NCBI GenBank assembly: GCA_037957365.1
Contig: JARHVA010006306.1
Location: 819,001 to 883,000, forward strand
Reading direction: 5' to 3'
From: Torreya grandis
Taxonomy: Eukaryota; Streptophyta; Pinopsida; Cupressales; Taxaceae
DNA length: 64,000 bases
The notes below the pieces were generated by a model. It saw only the letters and a list, made by a program, of their open reading frames with translations, was not told the DNA's origin and searched no databases. Both the position numbers and the translations under genes were made by a program. Positions 1 through 13,013 of the stretch are shown here, piece after piece (position 1 is the first letter of the stretch; every line of letters begins with the position of its first letter).

Positions 1-1160
1 TATGTTATTTTTTATTTATCACTATTTGTCTTTATGTCTTGGCATTTATTGTTTGATCCTACATGTTTTTTTGGTGTTAAAACCATCTTCTCAAACTTCC
101 CCATTTTTTTCTCTCTCCCACACACACTTCACAATTGTCTTCATTATACCTACCCTTGCCTATCTCAGACTCCTTAAGATACCTACTTAGGAATACCTCC
201 CCATTACACACACCCCTTTCCATATGTTTTCTCTCCCTGATGACTTGTTAAGCGTCGATGGCCTAGTTAATTGATCATCATGATACTTAGACTTTTAATA
301 ACATTTAAAATAATATCTAATTTTATTATTTTAATTTTTATTATTTGCCTTTAATAATAATAATAATAATAATAATAATATATAATTTTATAATTAATTA
401 TATTAGTGGCCTATTAATATGTATTATGAAAAGAGGTCATTAATGACCATTAACCTAGCAGAGTTGGTAGTGTGGATGGGCTACCATTTTATTGAACCCA
501 TTTTTTAGGGATTCCATAGTATGGATGGGGTACATAGCATACTCCCATTATTTAAAATGAATAAATTCTTATTTAATCACCCCTATGTGTGGACCAATGA
601 TCTTAGGTCACTGCATTAATTTTATATATATAATATTTCACTTGTGTATTTCATGTTAGATACCATACCCTATTTAGAATGATCACATATTCAATAAATC
701 CAATTCATGGTTAAATGAAAGAAAAAACTTAGATTTTACTTAGATCTTGAGATAGATTATACCTATGTAAATATAAGTTTCAAATTTAAATTAATGTGGA
801 TTGGGTCCTTGTAATCTCAAGGGAAGAATATTTATGTTATGGGTATTTCCTAGAATGGTAAAATCAATTTAGGCATCATAAGATAAAAAAAGAGGTTGAG
901 GTTTATTTATTATTGTATATTAGTAGAATTTTCCTATGGCTAGGAGTTTCCATTTAGACATCATGTGTTCCTTTTTATTTTATTTATATATGACATGTAT
1001 TTATACCTTTGGGTCATTATACCCTATTCTAAGGCACTACATATTATAATAATCAATTCAGGAATTAATACATATGAAAAATTGACTTGGGTTATGCTAA
1101 ATCTCCTGGAAAATTGTTCGATTGTTTATGAATATATTCATTTTATTATTGTTGTATAGA
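1..1160. other. Unassigned AT-rich flank outside element B
   Basis: I recognise no coding motif on either strand. The open frames are short, low-complexity and without domain signatures. This is the DNA left of the outer end of element B. I could not match it to the DNA on the other side of B (31344 onward), and no clear 5-bp target duplication is visible (ataga before 1161, agtat after 31343). Confidence 0.5.
352..380. repeat. (TAA)n microsatellite
   Basis: A near-perfect run of about ten TAA units in an AT-rich stretch, followed by TATA. It is a simple-sequence repeat with no sign of function. Confidence 0.9.
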
Positions 1161-2392
1161 TGTTGGGGTTTTAAGCATCAGCCTAATCAATGCTTATTTA
1201 GCTATCCAAGTTAGATATGGACTTGCTATAACCTGGCATAAGCCTTGACTAATCTTGTAGTGCTCAATATTTATCACTTAACTACATTGGAATCACTTCA
1301 CATAAGGTGTAACCCTTATGCACTCACCTGAAGTGCATTAAAAAAAATATTCAGGCCCACATTGGGATAGTTGTGCCATGGTACAACTATATCCTCCAAG
1401 GACTTGGGTTATTTTAGTGGAAGTGGTAAGTTCATGGGTAGAAGCTATCATAGGGAGGATCTAATTGTTTATTAGGTGAAATCCTATATGATGTGGTTTT
1501 ATAGCTTCATAGGCACACACCTTTGGTTTCCTTGGCTTAGATTAACTTAGGCATTTCTAGGGTTTAATAGGTTATTTAAATGAAAGATTTAGGCTTAGGC
1601 TCACACTTTGGGATAGGTATCATTTCGAGGCATGGATTCTTTCCTACATTTAGAAAATTTTCTATATAGGGTGTTGATGTCATCATGAGCTATAGGGAGG
1701 TCATGAACAGGCTAGGTTGAAATTTCACTAGAAATTAGTATTCATAATATAAAGTTAAACATTTCAACTATTGCAAACATTGCATATACCATTCTTATTA
1801 TAAGACTATAACCATAACCACATGAACTAGACTAACAACCATTGTATGGAATGTAACTCGTCATTAAATAGAGTTTAAAGATGTAGTATGTATCAACACA
1901 AAATAATAAAATTTCCATCTTAAAGATGATAAAGGCTGAGAGGCTCATAGACAAGCTTGGGCATTACAATAAGGAGCCTTCAAGGCATCCAAAATTAAAC
2001 TTGGGATAAAATAAAATAAAATAAATATAACATATAGAAACAATCCTATAAAGCTTCACTACTCCAACTTGCCTCTTTCACTAACAAGATTAAACTCAAC
2101 TTTTATATCACTTAGGAACATCTTAGTACCATGGTGAAAGGGGCATGCCAGGTGCTAATCTAGTGATAAATACAATCATTTTCACTAGATCCACTACCCT
2201 ACTTACATTGTATCATGATTGTCTAATATGCCCACTTCCTGATGATGATTATGTTAATAGGGAGTTAGTTAGTCACCTATCAATTAGAACCATAATATGA
2301 CAAAACTAAATTCATACCAAGTGATTACCTCATGCCCAAATTTCTATTGTGTCATCAAATATCTTATACTTAGATGAATTTAGGGCTCAACA
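1161..2392 (-). repeat. Element B 3-prime LTR
   Basis: It aligns in order with 30122-31343 over its whole length. Examples are the shared stretch around 1200-1300 versus 30170-30290, and the block near 1490-1510 versus 30460-30490 with the words gatgtggttttatagcttca. On the minus strand it starts TGTTGAGCC and ends CCCCAACA, the usual TG...CA form. Just before it on the minus strand the sequence TATGGAGTAA could be a worn polypurine tract. Confidence 0.75.
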
Positions 2393-5300
2393 TTACTCCA
2401 TACAAAATTGTTTATCCACCCTTGAACTAGTCTTCCAGTGCTTTTGGTGTTGAAAACTCAAGCATGTGATCCTTTATTTTCACTCAAAAGTCCTCAAAGC
2501 CCTATATTATGAGCTTGATTTCTTCTATAGTGTTATCTATCTCTATGGAGGTAGCACTACAGGGTAATCACATCAATTTTCTAAAACTCTTTCCTAAAGA
2601 CCTCTATCCTTTCTTTTACCTTTGTTATACCTCCATCTAGGATCACTCCTTCTTTGTAGGCCTTTGTTTTTTAGGTATATAAGAGTTATTCTAGGTCTTA
2701 CTTATGGGTCTTTATTTTTGTCCTTAAAGTATTGACCTATATCATGATCTGTGCATGCTTAGCCTTGCTAACAGTGTATGCTCATGCCATCAATGTGTCC
2801 TCCCTTTTTGCTTGTTTAGGCATGTGTTGATGGTTGATGCCTAGGTAGAGAAGTTATAAAAGATAATCTTAGACATATATACACCCTCTTCAATCTTTGT
2901 AAAGAGGTATTCCACCTCTTTGAGCCTTGCAACAAGATCTTAATTTATGGTGGCATAAGGGTCCTCCTTTTAATCCGGTGCTAGTTCTACCTTCAATCTT
3001 GGGATAATATACTCTACTAGTGCACACACCTTATAAAACTATAAAATTATTAAAGTGTCAATTCCATTGAAGAGGGATGGCTTGACTTCCTATACATGCT
3101 CAAATAGTTGTTGTAACTTAAATTTCATGGCCTTGATCTCCTCCTCTACCTCTAGTGCAATTTTGTTCTAACTTGAGGCTCTAACATTATTAATGATGTT
3201 CTTTTGTGCTACCTCAGAGGCCATTTAGATGAAGGCATTGGTTGACCTTACTAGATTCACTACATGAGGGTTAATAAGAATTGAGTTATGCCCTTATTTT
3301 AGTTGATTTGCACTTAGGATTGCCTTTTATGATAACTTGAAATGAGGCCCACCCATATAACTATCAAAGGCAAAGGATATTTGTAGGCACATCCTTATCA
3401 TGGGAGATTAAAAGGTCATGCACTCCATCATATAATAGTCTTCATCATTGAACCCATTCTATTCCTTCTCTCATAAGCACTAGAATTGAAGAGGAGGAAT
3501 AGATAGAGCTCTCCATCATATAATAGTCTTCGTCATTCAACCCCTTATATTCCTTCTCTCATATGCTTGGCTCGGTTCCCTCTTCTTTAGTGATGGTGAG
3601 CTTTATCTATTATTCCTCTTTGATTATATTACTTTCTCTAGTGCCCTCCTCTAAGGTTTATCTTCCTCGATCCTGTAAGGGTTCTTTGAACTTATCCCCT
3701 TAATCCTCTTCTTCTTCATCGGCACCATCTTTTCACTCCTATGTCTATTAGTTTTTTATTATGCACTCTATTTTATATTTTAAGGTAATAATATCACCTT
3801 CCCTATCTCCAAGTGCCCCTTTACTACTTAGTCATACCTATGGTGTGACTTCTTCCACTTTGATGGTGATGATGATAGACACCTCTACCACTTTTCCCCC
3901 TATGGTTTCTACACGTGCATCAACCCTCTTTTCTTATTTTTATTTCTTAAACCTTTCCTTTTAGGCCTTCCTTATCTCTGCCTTCCTCTTCTTTCCAATT
4001 GTGGCTATATTTTACTCCTTAGCTTTTATCTCCTCAGCCTTATCAATATCTATCTAGGTCATGTTGGCTACCTTCATAGCCTCTCTTTTTTGATCTAGAT
4101 CTAGTGCCACTTGTATATGTTCCTTGATGAAGCCCATTTCCATCCATTGGTGCCTCTTTTCCTTCTCAATTTGTAGAGGTTATGTAGTAGGTTTTTTGGG
4201 TAAGGTGCTTGATGGTTTTTATACTCCTCCAAGTATGGAAATAGTGCCACCTTGCAGAGCATCATAACTTTATATGGTTCTAAGATCTTCCCCTATTTCT
4301 TCTTCTTGGATGATGTATACTTTTGTCCCTCCATCATCTTCCTCTTTCATCTCTTCATGTGCCTGATGCACTTATACTTCCTCACATGCCTATTGCACCT
4401 CCATCTCTACCAAGGTTATCATGGGAATTTCCACATGCCCCTTAGAATTATTCTTTTTATTCACCCATAGCTTTTGCAAAGTAATTATTGGTATGAGGAC
4501 CACATGTTTCTTCTTTGGTGCAAACGGAGTGGACTCATTGTTAGAGAAAATATTCAATCTGATGCAATCCTACATCTCATTAAGTATCTTCCCCTTCTTA
4601 TTTTGGTGAGACTTCTTCACTACTACTAGTGCTAGCTTCCCCTCATCACCAATCTAGAGGGGGAGGTCATCATCATTTTAGAGGCATTCTCCCTTATTCA
4701 TTGGCTTTATTTTGTATAATAGCATGTAGATGTGCCTGCATGTGACCTCATTTTTAAGGGGATATATGTTAGTGTAATCTGAATCATCCTCCTTGTCCTT
4801 ACTCACTTTTTCCATTGGGTACACATATTGGTGTTGTAACTTGCTCCATTCTAAATCCATAGTCTTGACCAAGATGTCCAACTATTGTGCATTACGGATT
4901 CTTTGAAGCATGTCTCTAAAGTATCTATATGAGAAGGCATAGGGAAGATTTACTTAGCTATATTTCTTTCCATCTCTGAGTTCTAAGTGCATTACACATA
5001 AATTTTTCATTATAGTAAAGGTTGCCATTCCAAATAGATTTTGAAGGAGCTCCTCAAGAATGTACCATTCCTCATTAAATGCCTCAATGTACTTGGTGCA
5101 AAACCCCATCATATGAATCTTATACTTCTAGGAAAAGGTTAGGGGTAGATAAAGTTTTGATATTTTAATGTTGGGAAGTCCTTGTGTATCAAGAAGACCC
5201 AAAGGTTATCCTCATCACCATCTATCACTCAAATCTCTTCCATGACAACCAAAATTAGAATCAACCCCCAGTAAAAGGTTTCCCATGATATGTGGCATTC

Positions 5301-7610
5301 AAGCATATTATTTACCATCTCCTCCACTATTAATTTGGTGATGTTAAATTTGACCCCCTATGCCATGTGGTAGGCAATGCATAGGTAGGTCTTTATGATA
5401 TCCACCTATTAACCACCAAGGCATAGTTTCAAACTCACTAGGCATGTAGCTTCCATCATCTAAGGATTATTAATTTATTTAATAGGGAATGTGAAACCCC
5501 CTTTTATTACCCTAGGAGTTTTATGACTCATCCCACTTTTACATCATCTACCATCATCTAATGGATGTTAGTACGAGAGGTGGGGAGCCTGGTGATTATG
5601 CTAATGAGGCTTATTGATAACCTCATGTGCCTCCCTAAAAAATAAAAGTAGTATTTTTGGATGCACAAGAGGAAGAACCATATGAGTTCTTATAAGTTAT
5701 AAAATCACAATAATTAATAGATCTAAGTTGCATTGGTGGCTGTAATTTTGTCTCAAATGGAGACATCAAACAATGTTTTGCCTAATTCTATCTTTGCCCC
5801 TATATCTACCACCTAGTATTTTTCATCAGATTTTATGCATTACTTAAAGTGTGGTGGTTATATTCATTGGGTTGAGAATTCTACACAAAGGATGCCTAGC
5901 TTTCTCCTAATAAGACCTCCTTAGGGAACTACATCTCTTGGTATGACATTTTTGCCAGTGCATCTAGATCAACCTTGATAATGCTAAATCCTTCAATTAA
6001 TTATCCTTTATTCTTCACCAAGGCCACTTCTTCTATCACCCACACCCTCTTGGCTTTTTTGTGTAGCTATTATGGGAGAAAACTCATGCATTTATTCCTC
6101 ATCATAAATTAGTTGGTGTTTAAGCATGGTTTATTCACATTCTTAAAGCCTATAATTTTTAGTGGCATGCCTAATAGTCATGATATTTATGACTATGGCT
6201 TAGATCTCAAGATTCACTTGATGTTAATGCTGTCCTTAACATCACTCCTATTTTTTTCACCTAGTTCTTATACATTATATTCCTTACACTCTTCTATGAT
6301 AATCTCAAAGAGAGCATAACTTCTCCCTCTATGCAATCATTCACTTTTGGTTTCTATGGGTGCTCAAATTCTTGCTATCATAGCATTTTCATTTTTTTGG
6401 CTCTAGTTCACTAGTTTGGATCTAATTCATTTATATAATCTCAAAATAACTTTGAATTTTTTAACCTTAACTAGTTGTCCTTCTATCAATTTATACCCTT
6501 AATTCAATTACCAAATTAATTGTAAGTGTTTAATGTCATGGAGGTGCCTATAGTTCTTGGGATTTACCAAAACCTATCAAATTTGCAAAAATTTACTATC
6601 ACACACATATTTAATGTGGATATTTGTGCCTCCACTATTACCTTAACTAATTCTCCTAATGAATTTTAGATAAAGTGACATGTAGTTCAAATGGTCACTT
6701 CCTACCTCACATTAGGTGGATGTCATCTTGTCCTGATGATGTTTTCCCTACTCTTTTGTTTACATTGCATTACCTTTACCTTCCTTATGGAAACCTACAT
6801 GTAATACCTCACATGCACATAATTCAACCTCCATAGTCACATTTTTTTTTTCTATTGTGTTTCCATTCCAAACATGCTTTCATATCTTGGTTGATTTTTC
6901 TACACTTTCATCTGTTACCTTGGCATATCCTACCCCATACAAATCCCTTTCACTGATCATTTAGAATTTAAATCTCTAAGTGTATTGAAAAAATAGCATC
7001 ATGTGTAGCTTACTTTATCTTGTGCATCCTATCACCTTGTGCATATTATTCATCAATTGGTACTCCTATTTTCTAATTCTAGTGAGTTCCATGTGCCTAG
7101 AGACTCAGGTATCTAGCCATAGGTTCTTAGGAAGTAATATTGCTCATTTAACCTAATTGGTATTATTTTTAGAAGCACCATAACAATCCTCATATGGGCC
7201 TCAACATGCCTCACTTTATTAATCTTGTGTATGAATATCTGTTGTGCCTTATGTCTAGATCTGATAAACTTCATGTGCCCATAACTTAGGTGTCTAGCCT
7301 CAGGTGCTTATAAAGTGTCCATTTTTGACTTACCTAAATGGAATTATGTGTGAAGACACTATAATAATGTTACGGCCTCAAAGTGATACTTATTCACTTA
7401 TCCCTATAGTAACACAACATAATTTATTATGAACTACCTAGCTTACACCAAACATTATTTTGGTTGCATAATACCACTGACTCATGACTAGGGACCTAGT
7501 GTTTGATGTAAATAGTGCCATCTTAATACCTATAAGGATTTAATTATTTTTTGTTAAAATCCCTAGCGAGTATCTCACATGACAACATGTGTAGATTACA
7601 TGTGCCAACC
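2393..7610 (-). pseudogene. Element B 3-prime tract, decayed coding remnant of unknown product
   Basis: About 5.2 kb between B integrase and the B 3-prime LTR. On the minus strand, readable stretches survive at 4678-4881 (67 residues, charged, with HQYVYPMEKVSKD) and around 5160-5350 (a frame rich in aliphatic and acidic residues, broken by one stop), interspersed with stops. I cannot name the product. Some plant Ty3/gypsy elements carry an extra gene between integrase and the 3-prime LTR, and this could be such a gene. The minus strand is purine-rich for long stretches, which fits former coding sequence. No host gene motif was recognised here. A short tandem duplication lies at 3423-3570. 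Confidence 0.35.
3423..3570. repeat. 88-bp two-copy tandem duplication
   Basis: The word ctccatcatataatagtctt begins at 3423 and again at 3511, and the copies continue with few differences. This is a local duplication inside the B 3-prime tract. Confidence 0.7.
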
Positions 7611-7619
7611 TATAATATA

Positions 7620-8560
7620 TTGTGGATGACATTTGGACCCATCCACCTTTTCTATACTTACCCAAGTGCTTGAGGTACTTGGAATCATAGAGAAAAAATA
7701 ATTATATTTTATTGAGTAAATTGTTCCTGATATATTTGTTATGTCAAAACTTTTGGTGTACCTTCTCTATCTACTAGCTCCATTTTGCCTAGGCATACAC
7801 CTCATATATGTGCTCCATGTATTCTAACCTTGCATTAAATTAATATTGGTCATCTAATTGACCAATTCATGTGATTCATAATGATGGCACTAATAAATCC
7901 ATTAGTAGAATCACCTCAATACCAAACACTAGTTTAAATGGTGTATCCCAGTTCAGGTGCTTGTTGCTTATGCCATATACCCATAACACTATCGACACTC
8001 AATCATCCCAATATTTATGACCAAAATCACATATATTCATAAGGAACATCCCAAAGATATTTTTAAATGCCTTATCTATGCCATTCAATTGGGGATGATA
8101 AGGCATTGTCTTATGGTATGTCACCATGTATTTTGTTAGTAGAATCCATGCAATTTCATTAATGAAATATGTGCCCCTATTGCTAGTCAAGATGAGTTGA
8201 TACCCATCGTATCTTATGATGTTCTCCCATATGAACCTTGTGGATATAGTATCTTTACATTTTTTAGTCAATGTAACCTCAACCCACTTGGTGAAATAGT
8301 TAGTGACTATTAGGATGTACCATGCACTTGTGCACCTTGTTGTAGGAGTAATTGGCCCAATAAAATAAATAGCCCATTTTTTGAATGGTGCTTGGGAAAT
8401 AATGGGGATGAGGGGAATATCATCTTATTGGTTGGGTTTCCCTATGTGCTAAAATATATCACATGCCTTGGGACAATATTTCACATCCTAAAATGACTTA
8501 GCCACCACAAACCTAGTTTCAATACCTTGTGCACCATTACATCTCGCACATAATGGCCTC
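7620..8560 (-). pseudogene. Element B integrase (DDE) remnant
   Basis: Integrase joins retroelement cDNA to the genome. Reading the minus strand from 8560, I see the end of the zinc-binding region with a dicysteine-type motif (YCPKACDIF) and a GKPNQ linker. The catalytic core follows with APFKKWAIYFIGPI, then VTNYFTKWVEV, then LTSNRGTYFINE (open frame 7999-8271), then PYHPQLNG. A C-terminal part has FKLVFGIE and FLYDSKYLKHLGKY. In the family the core residues are Asp, Asp, Glu. Here the first two Asp positions read Asn (VTN, SNR) and the Glu region reads NGIDKAF, so all three appear lost. Stops interrupt the frame outside 7999-8271. It is a clear pseudogene. Confidence 0.8.
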
Positions 8561-8849
8561 TTACTACCCCTTTGTGCACCTCATGTAAAATGGAGTCCAT
8601 TTCATATTTTGAGACACATCAATGCAAGACTTCATCTTAGCCTAGTTTTTATAGTTCCTTGCTAATGAGATAAAATGGGGTAGCATGAACTGTGAGCTAT
8701 ATGGTTTCTTTAGCCATCATTTTTTATAGTACAAATATATATGTTAAATAAGTGTCTATCTCTACCATGTCCTCAAAGGTGACCTAAAATTTATATATTT
8801 TTAAATCTAACATATCATACTTAATAGGGGATAATACATCACCAAATTT

Positions 8850-9340
8850 GATATAAGACAAATGGTTTGGGCCTAAGTTCTAATTAATAGGCTTGACAAG
8901 AACACAAAATTAGAATTCTTGAAATAGAACTATCCATTTTAAAATTCACCCATGGAAAATGGGATTATTAAAGAGGTACTTAATCACTTCATGGTCTATG
9001 AATAGGATAAATAGGGTCACCAATAAATATTATCTAATTTTTTTAGGGCATACACTATGGCAAGTGTTCCATGCTTAGTTGTGGTATAGTTATGTTCTAC
9101 CTTCATCAATTTTTTGCTAATGAAGGAGATGGTGTGATCCATTTTTCCTTCTCTAAGATACACAAGTATCACACCAATCAAAAAGGAAAATGCATCAACA
9201 TGGATGTGGAATGGGGTTATCTAGTTGGGAAATTGTAAAATAGGCATGTTAGCCAACTTGAGATTCAAGGTTTCAAAGTCATCCTCTTATGCTTTACCCT
9301 AATAAAATGGGAATCCTTGTGCAAGAGCTCCTTTAGCGGT
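8850..9340 (-). pseudogene. Element B RNase H remnant
   Basis: RNase H degrades the RNA strand of the RNA-DNA hybrid. On the minus strand I read PFHIHVDAFSFLIGVILVYLREGKMDHTISFISKKL in pieces, then HNYTTTKHGTLAIVYALKKL. These match the family blocks around the first Asp (HVDAS) and the conserved Y-TTxExE-L-A-VYAL stretch. The first Asp is kept. Beyond 9000, going to lower coordinates, the frame dissolves in stops. Confidence 0.7.
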
Positions 9341-9359
9341 GCCATAATCTTCACATAGA

Positions 9360-10160
9360 TCCTTATGAAATTTATATAATATCTATAGTTTCAAAGAAAG
9401 GTACAAACATCTTTCTATGTGAAAGGAGTTTAGAGGTTAATTATTATTATAATCTTCATGGGATTGATGAATAGACCATATTTACAAATGATGTGCTCAA
9501 GAAGGCTTATAAAGGGTGTTGTAAAGATTCACTTATTTAGGTTCAAGGATATCTACAGTTGTTTTCAATTTTTAAACATTAGGCATAGGTTATCATAATG
9601 GTCTTTCACAAGGCCATACACCATTCAATCATCTATGTATACTTGGAGGAACTTGTGGATGAAGTCTCTAAACATGGTGATTACCACTCTAGATAATAAG
9701 GTTGGTGCATTTTTTAGTACAAAGGGCATTATTTTATAAGCAAAAAAACCCCATTTAGTCACAAACTCATCTTGGTCTTGTCCTCTTCCTTAGTATAGAG
9801 TTGATGGTACCTAGAGAACCCATTAGTGAAGGTGTAGATCTCAAAACCTATGACACCATGTAGGACTTCATTAGTGAATAAAATCAAGAAGGGGTTAGTG
9901 GTACAGGAGGCATTCACCATTTTATAATTGATGCTAATCACCATTAGGCTTACCCACTCAAAATTCTACATAAGGTAACTACAACCAACATTATATTGAT
10001 CTCTATCTTAACCTTGGTGTAGAGGTTAGGATTCATCCTCTAGGTGTGCTTCTTAATAGATCTTATACCATCGATTAGATTTATGATCATGTTCTCAAAG
10101 GATGGGTGGATGCCTCTTATATCATGATAATTCTTAGGGAATATGTCTTATAATTCCTTT
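9360..10160 (-). pseudogene. Element B reverse transcriptase remnant
   Basis: RT copies element RNA into cDNA. The minus strand reads IFPKNYHDIRGIHP at the N-terminal side (about 10150). Then comes an open frame at 9759-9944 with TNPFLILFTNEVLHGV and YTFTNGFSRYHQL, then WGFFAYKIMPFVLKNAP, then the palm motif VYIDD followed directly by a stop where the family has Trp, then MVYGLVKDH. The first catalytic Asp (family FTDGFSGYHQ) is Asn here and the glycine after FS is Arg, while the YIDD pair survives. This RT is a different lineage from the one in element A at 19 kb. Confidence 0.8.
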
Positions 10161-10449
10161 ACGAGATCCATAATGTGTGTTAGTTCTACATTGGAATAAT
10201 TGGTGCCTAGAGTAGCCATATTTAACTCTCCTTTTACACTTATGTCCACCTTGATGGTCTTTAATAGTGTCCAGTATGGTTCATTATTTTCTTGGTGTGA
10301 GTCCTAAACTTGTTGATTTCCCTTAGTTATCTCTATGCAAAGGTGAGTCAGGTCTTCTTCATCAAGAGTGATATCATCTATTTATTATATGAGATTCCTT
10401 TTTCCTATTAGGGTTTTCTAATATCACTCCTTCAAGTTTCATCATCTTC

Positions 10450-10900
10450 TTTGATTGAGTGGCTATTGAGAGTTTTTTCCTCAAATAAAGTTGAAAGTGC
10501 TAGCCATTTCTCTATACACATTATTTTATGTGTTCTTTAAGGATAATGGTGTCCTCTAACACTACACTCCAAATTTCTTATATTAGCTCAATCAAATCCA
10601 AGTTCCATGAGGAAAAGGAGAAGGTGTGCATAAAATTCTCCATAAGGGCATCCCAATCAATTGTTTCATAGCATGTCTTATTGACCACATACCATGTTTG
10701 TTCCCATGTCTTCAAATTTATATAGAAGGTGTGCACCCATAAGAACTTTTGGGTAGTCATGCTATAATCAGTCCATGCCTCTTCACATAGTCACACATGC
10801 ACTATGGGATCATAGTTTATAGATAATTTTGATATATCCAAGTCCTCATTACTTCACTTGAACCTATTACAAATGGATACTTTCACGTCCTACCAATTTA
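10450..10900 (-). pseudogene. Gag-like block between PR and RT of element B
   Basis: An open frame at 10578-10760 reads KFLWVHTFYINLKTWEQTWY followed by DWDALMENFMHTFSF. This resembles the retrotransposon gag core, in which a hydrophobic helix and a W-Y turn precede W-x-L-x-x-x-F-x-x-F. Upstream, on the same strand, DISKLSINYDPIVHV looks like the usual entry to the gag core. It sits downstream of the B protease (11.4-11.8 kb) and upstream of RT (10.15 kb), which is not the normal place for gag. It could be a second gag-derived domain or a remnant of another insertion. Confidence 0.45.
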
Positions 10901-11399
10901 GCAAGTTAGACTTTTGTATTGCCAATTAACAAGTGACAATGCTTCTCAATATATACAATAGTGTACCCATTATGTCTATTTATTTGGGGATGAATGATTC
11001 AAGATCGTAGACATACTTTTACACTGGGTTTCTCCCTTAAAATTTTGAGAGTGATTAAATTTTTCCTTTGCTCAGGTGGAGCACATTCTTTCCTTTCTTC
11101 TTATCACGAGGGACCTATCATTTCAAATTGTAATCAATCTAGACCTAATCAATCTTCATAGATTTTGGCACATTTGCATGCACCAAAAAATTCCTATGCT
11201 AGTGGCCTCATAATATTCTTCAACCCATGACTCATAAGCAACATAGGTGGTGTATAAGGTTGACTATCTATCTTCCCAAGAGAGCACTCCTTAATTAGTG
11301 CGGTTGAGATTCTCTATGCCTTGCATCATGATGTTATATACATGGTTGATCGCAACCTCAAAATGAATGCTATTTACATAGGTGGTCCTTGGTCACTAT

Positions 11400-11790
11400 A
11401 AATTGGAATCACTACCCTTTCTTTGCCATTTTTGAAGATCATATATTGATTTTTGAAGCGCATATCCTCATTATTTATGTATCACCATGACCTTCTTAGA
11501 AGTACTATATAGTTATCTTATTCATCCAACTCAATTACCTCGAAGTCAATATGGAATTCAATTCCCATAATATCTATAATGGTACCATTTAAAATTCCAA
11601 TTAGTTGCACTTAGGTCTTATTGGAAATAAAGAACACATAGGGAGAAGGCCTCAAGTCTGGTCTACCCATCTTCTCTCATGTGTTCTTGGTTAGGATATT
11701 GACCTTAGTGCTTGTGTCAGTAAGGACCTCATAGATGGACCATCCATCAATGGTGGAATTAACAAGGATTTTTGGTCATACTCTAAATTT
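11400..11790 (-). pseudogene. Element B aspartic protease remnant
   Basis: Retropepsin cleaves the Gag-Pol polyprotein. The minus strand reads WSIYEVLTDTSTKVNILTKN with one stop, then EKMGRPDLRPSPYVF, LIGILNGTIIDIMGIEFHID and FEVIELDE, ending near LLRRSW. These are the flap and C-terminal hydrophobic blocks of plant gypsy proteases. The active-site triad, normally Asp-Thr/Ser-Gly, reads DTS, so the glycine is changed. It lies between the zinc-knuckle part of gag and the odd gag-like block. Confidence 0.7.
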
Positions 11791-13013
11791 TGGGTATGCC
11801 TAACCTCTCATGCCCTTTTGATGCATGGCACAACAACTTCAACTAACTACTACCTTGTATGTTATAAAATAAAGTTATTTAATACATGTAACATCCCTTC
11901 TATTTTTAAGAGGTATATATCTCCATTAGTTCTTGTAATTTAGCCTCATGACCATCCTACTTCTTACAAGAGGTGGTTGCCTATGCCTCTGGGTCTCACA
12001 CTAGTTATATCTCTCCTTGTAGTTTCTAGATCATGCTCATAGCCTACTGTAATACATCTTTTTTTCATGCAAGATCTAGATAAGGCATAGATTTGGGTTT
12101 AGGATACATTATACACTTAGTATAATTTAACTCCTCATATTCCAAGCATAATTCTAATACTATCACAACTGGTGGTTGGGTGGTGAGTCCACTCTGAGTA
12201 GTTACCTATACTTTGATTAGCTCCATGTGGATTGGTTATGCCTTTGGATTCCATTTCTCCACTTTAGGTTTTTGCATGATCATCGTTTCACCCTTATCTA
12301 TGTTAGGCCTACCTTAGCTCAACTTTTTGTACAAGTCATGACATTCCTCAACCTTCTGTGTTCCTTGACAAAACCCACATGTTGGATGTGTAGGGAAGTC
12401 ATGCTAATAGTTCTCAATCAAACTATACTTGTAAAATTATCATGGTGGGAACCTTATTCCACCACATCCACCACCTTACCCTTGGTCACCTCTTTACATC
12501 CTATAGCTTGAATTCTAATGGACATATCCCTCATTTCCTTAGGCTGCATACCCTCCTATTTATTCCATTATTTGTCATGCACCTCTTCCCATGTTCTCAT
12601 GCATCTCATCAATTACATGAAAATCAATAACGGTATGAGTATAGGCATCACATAATCAGAAATAGTGGTTGTGTTGATCTGATTGGCATATTGTAATAAT
12701 GGGAAGTTGTGAACATCATGCATTTCATGGCAAACCTCACATCTGAGAAGCAATGTGTGCACATTCCTTCAAGGGTATTTTTTCTTATTATGGCCTTCCA
12801 TATCACATTAGGTGTACCATAACCCACTTTGAGGATCTTTTGATGAATTAGTGGTAAACTTATATAGTTTGGAAGCCATAGACACAATCTATGCCTTTAT
12901 GAAATGGCTAATTATTATGTTAGTACTCTTGACTACCTTGGCTCTCAGCATGGCCTCAAGTGCTTCTCAGGGGTCTATGAATGTTTTCATGGAAAACACC
13001 CTTCTAAATGGTA
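11791..13013 (-). pseudogene. Element B gag C-terminal part with two worn zinc knuckles
   Basis: The minus strand from 13013 reads VPFRRVFSMKTFIDP, a stop, then EALEAMLRAKVVKSTNI, a nucleocapsid-type basic stretch. At 12775-12816 comes a CX2CX4HX4C pattern in which the first and last Cys are Tyr and one spacer codon is a stop (YT*CDMEGHNKKKY). At 12703-12741 is a second, CEVCHEMHDVHNF, with one spacer residue missing and the last Cys now Phe. Zinc knuckles bind element RNA in Gag. The N-terminal part of this gag lies beyond element A at 28.5-29.6 kb. I see nothing clear at 11791-12300. Confidence 0.6.

Noticed and set aside
12227..12630. Two overlapping plus-strand open frames
   Set aside because: They lie opposite the B gag tract, show no domain and overlap minus-strand coding traces.
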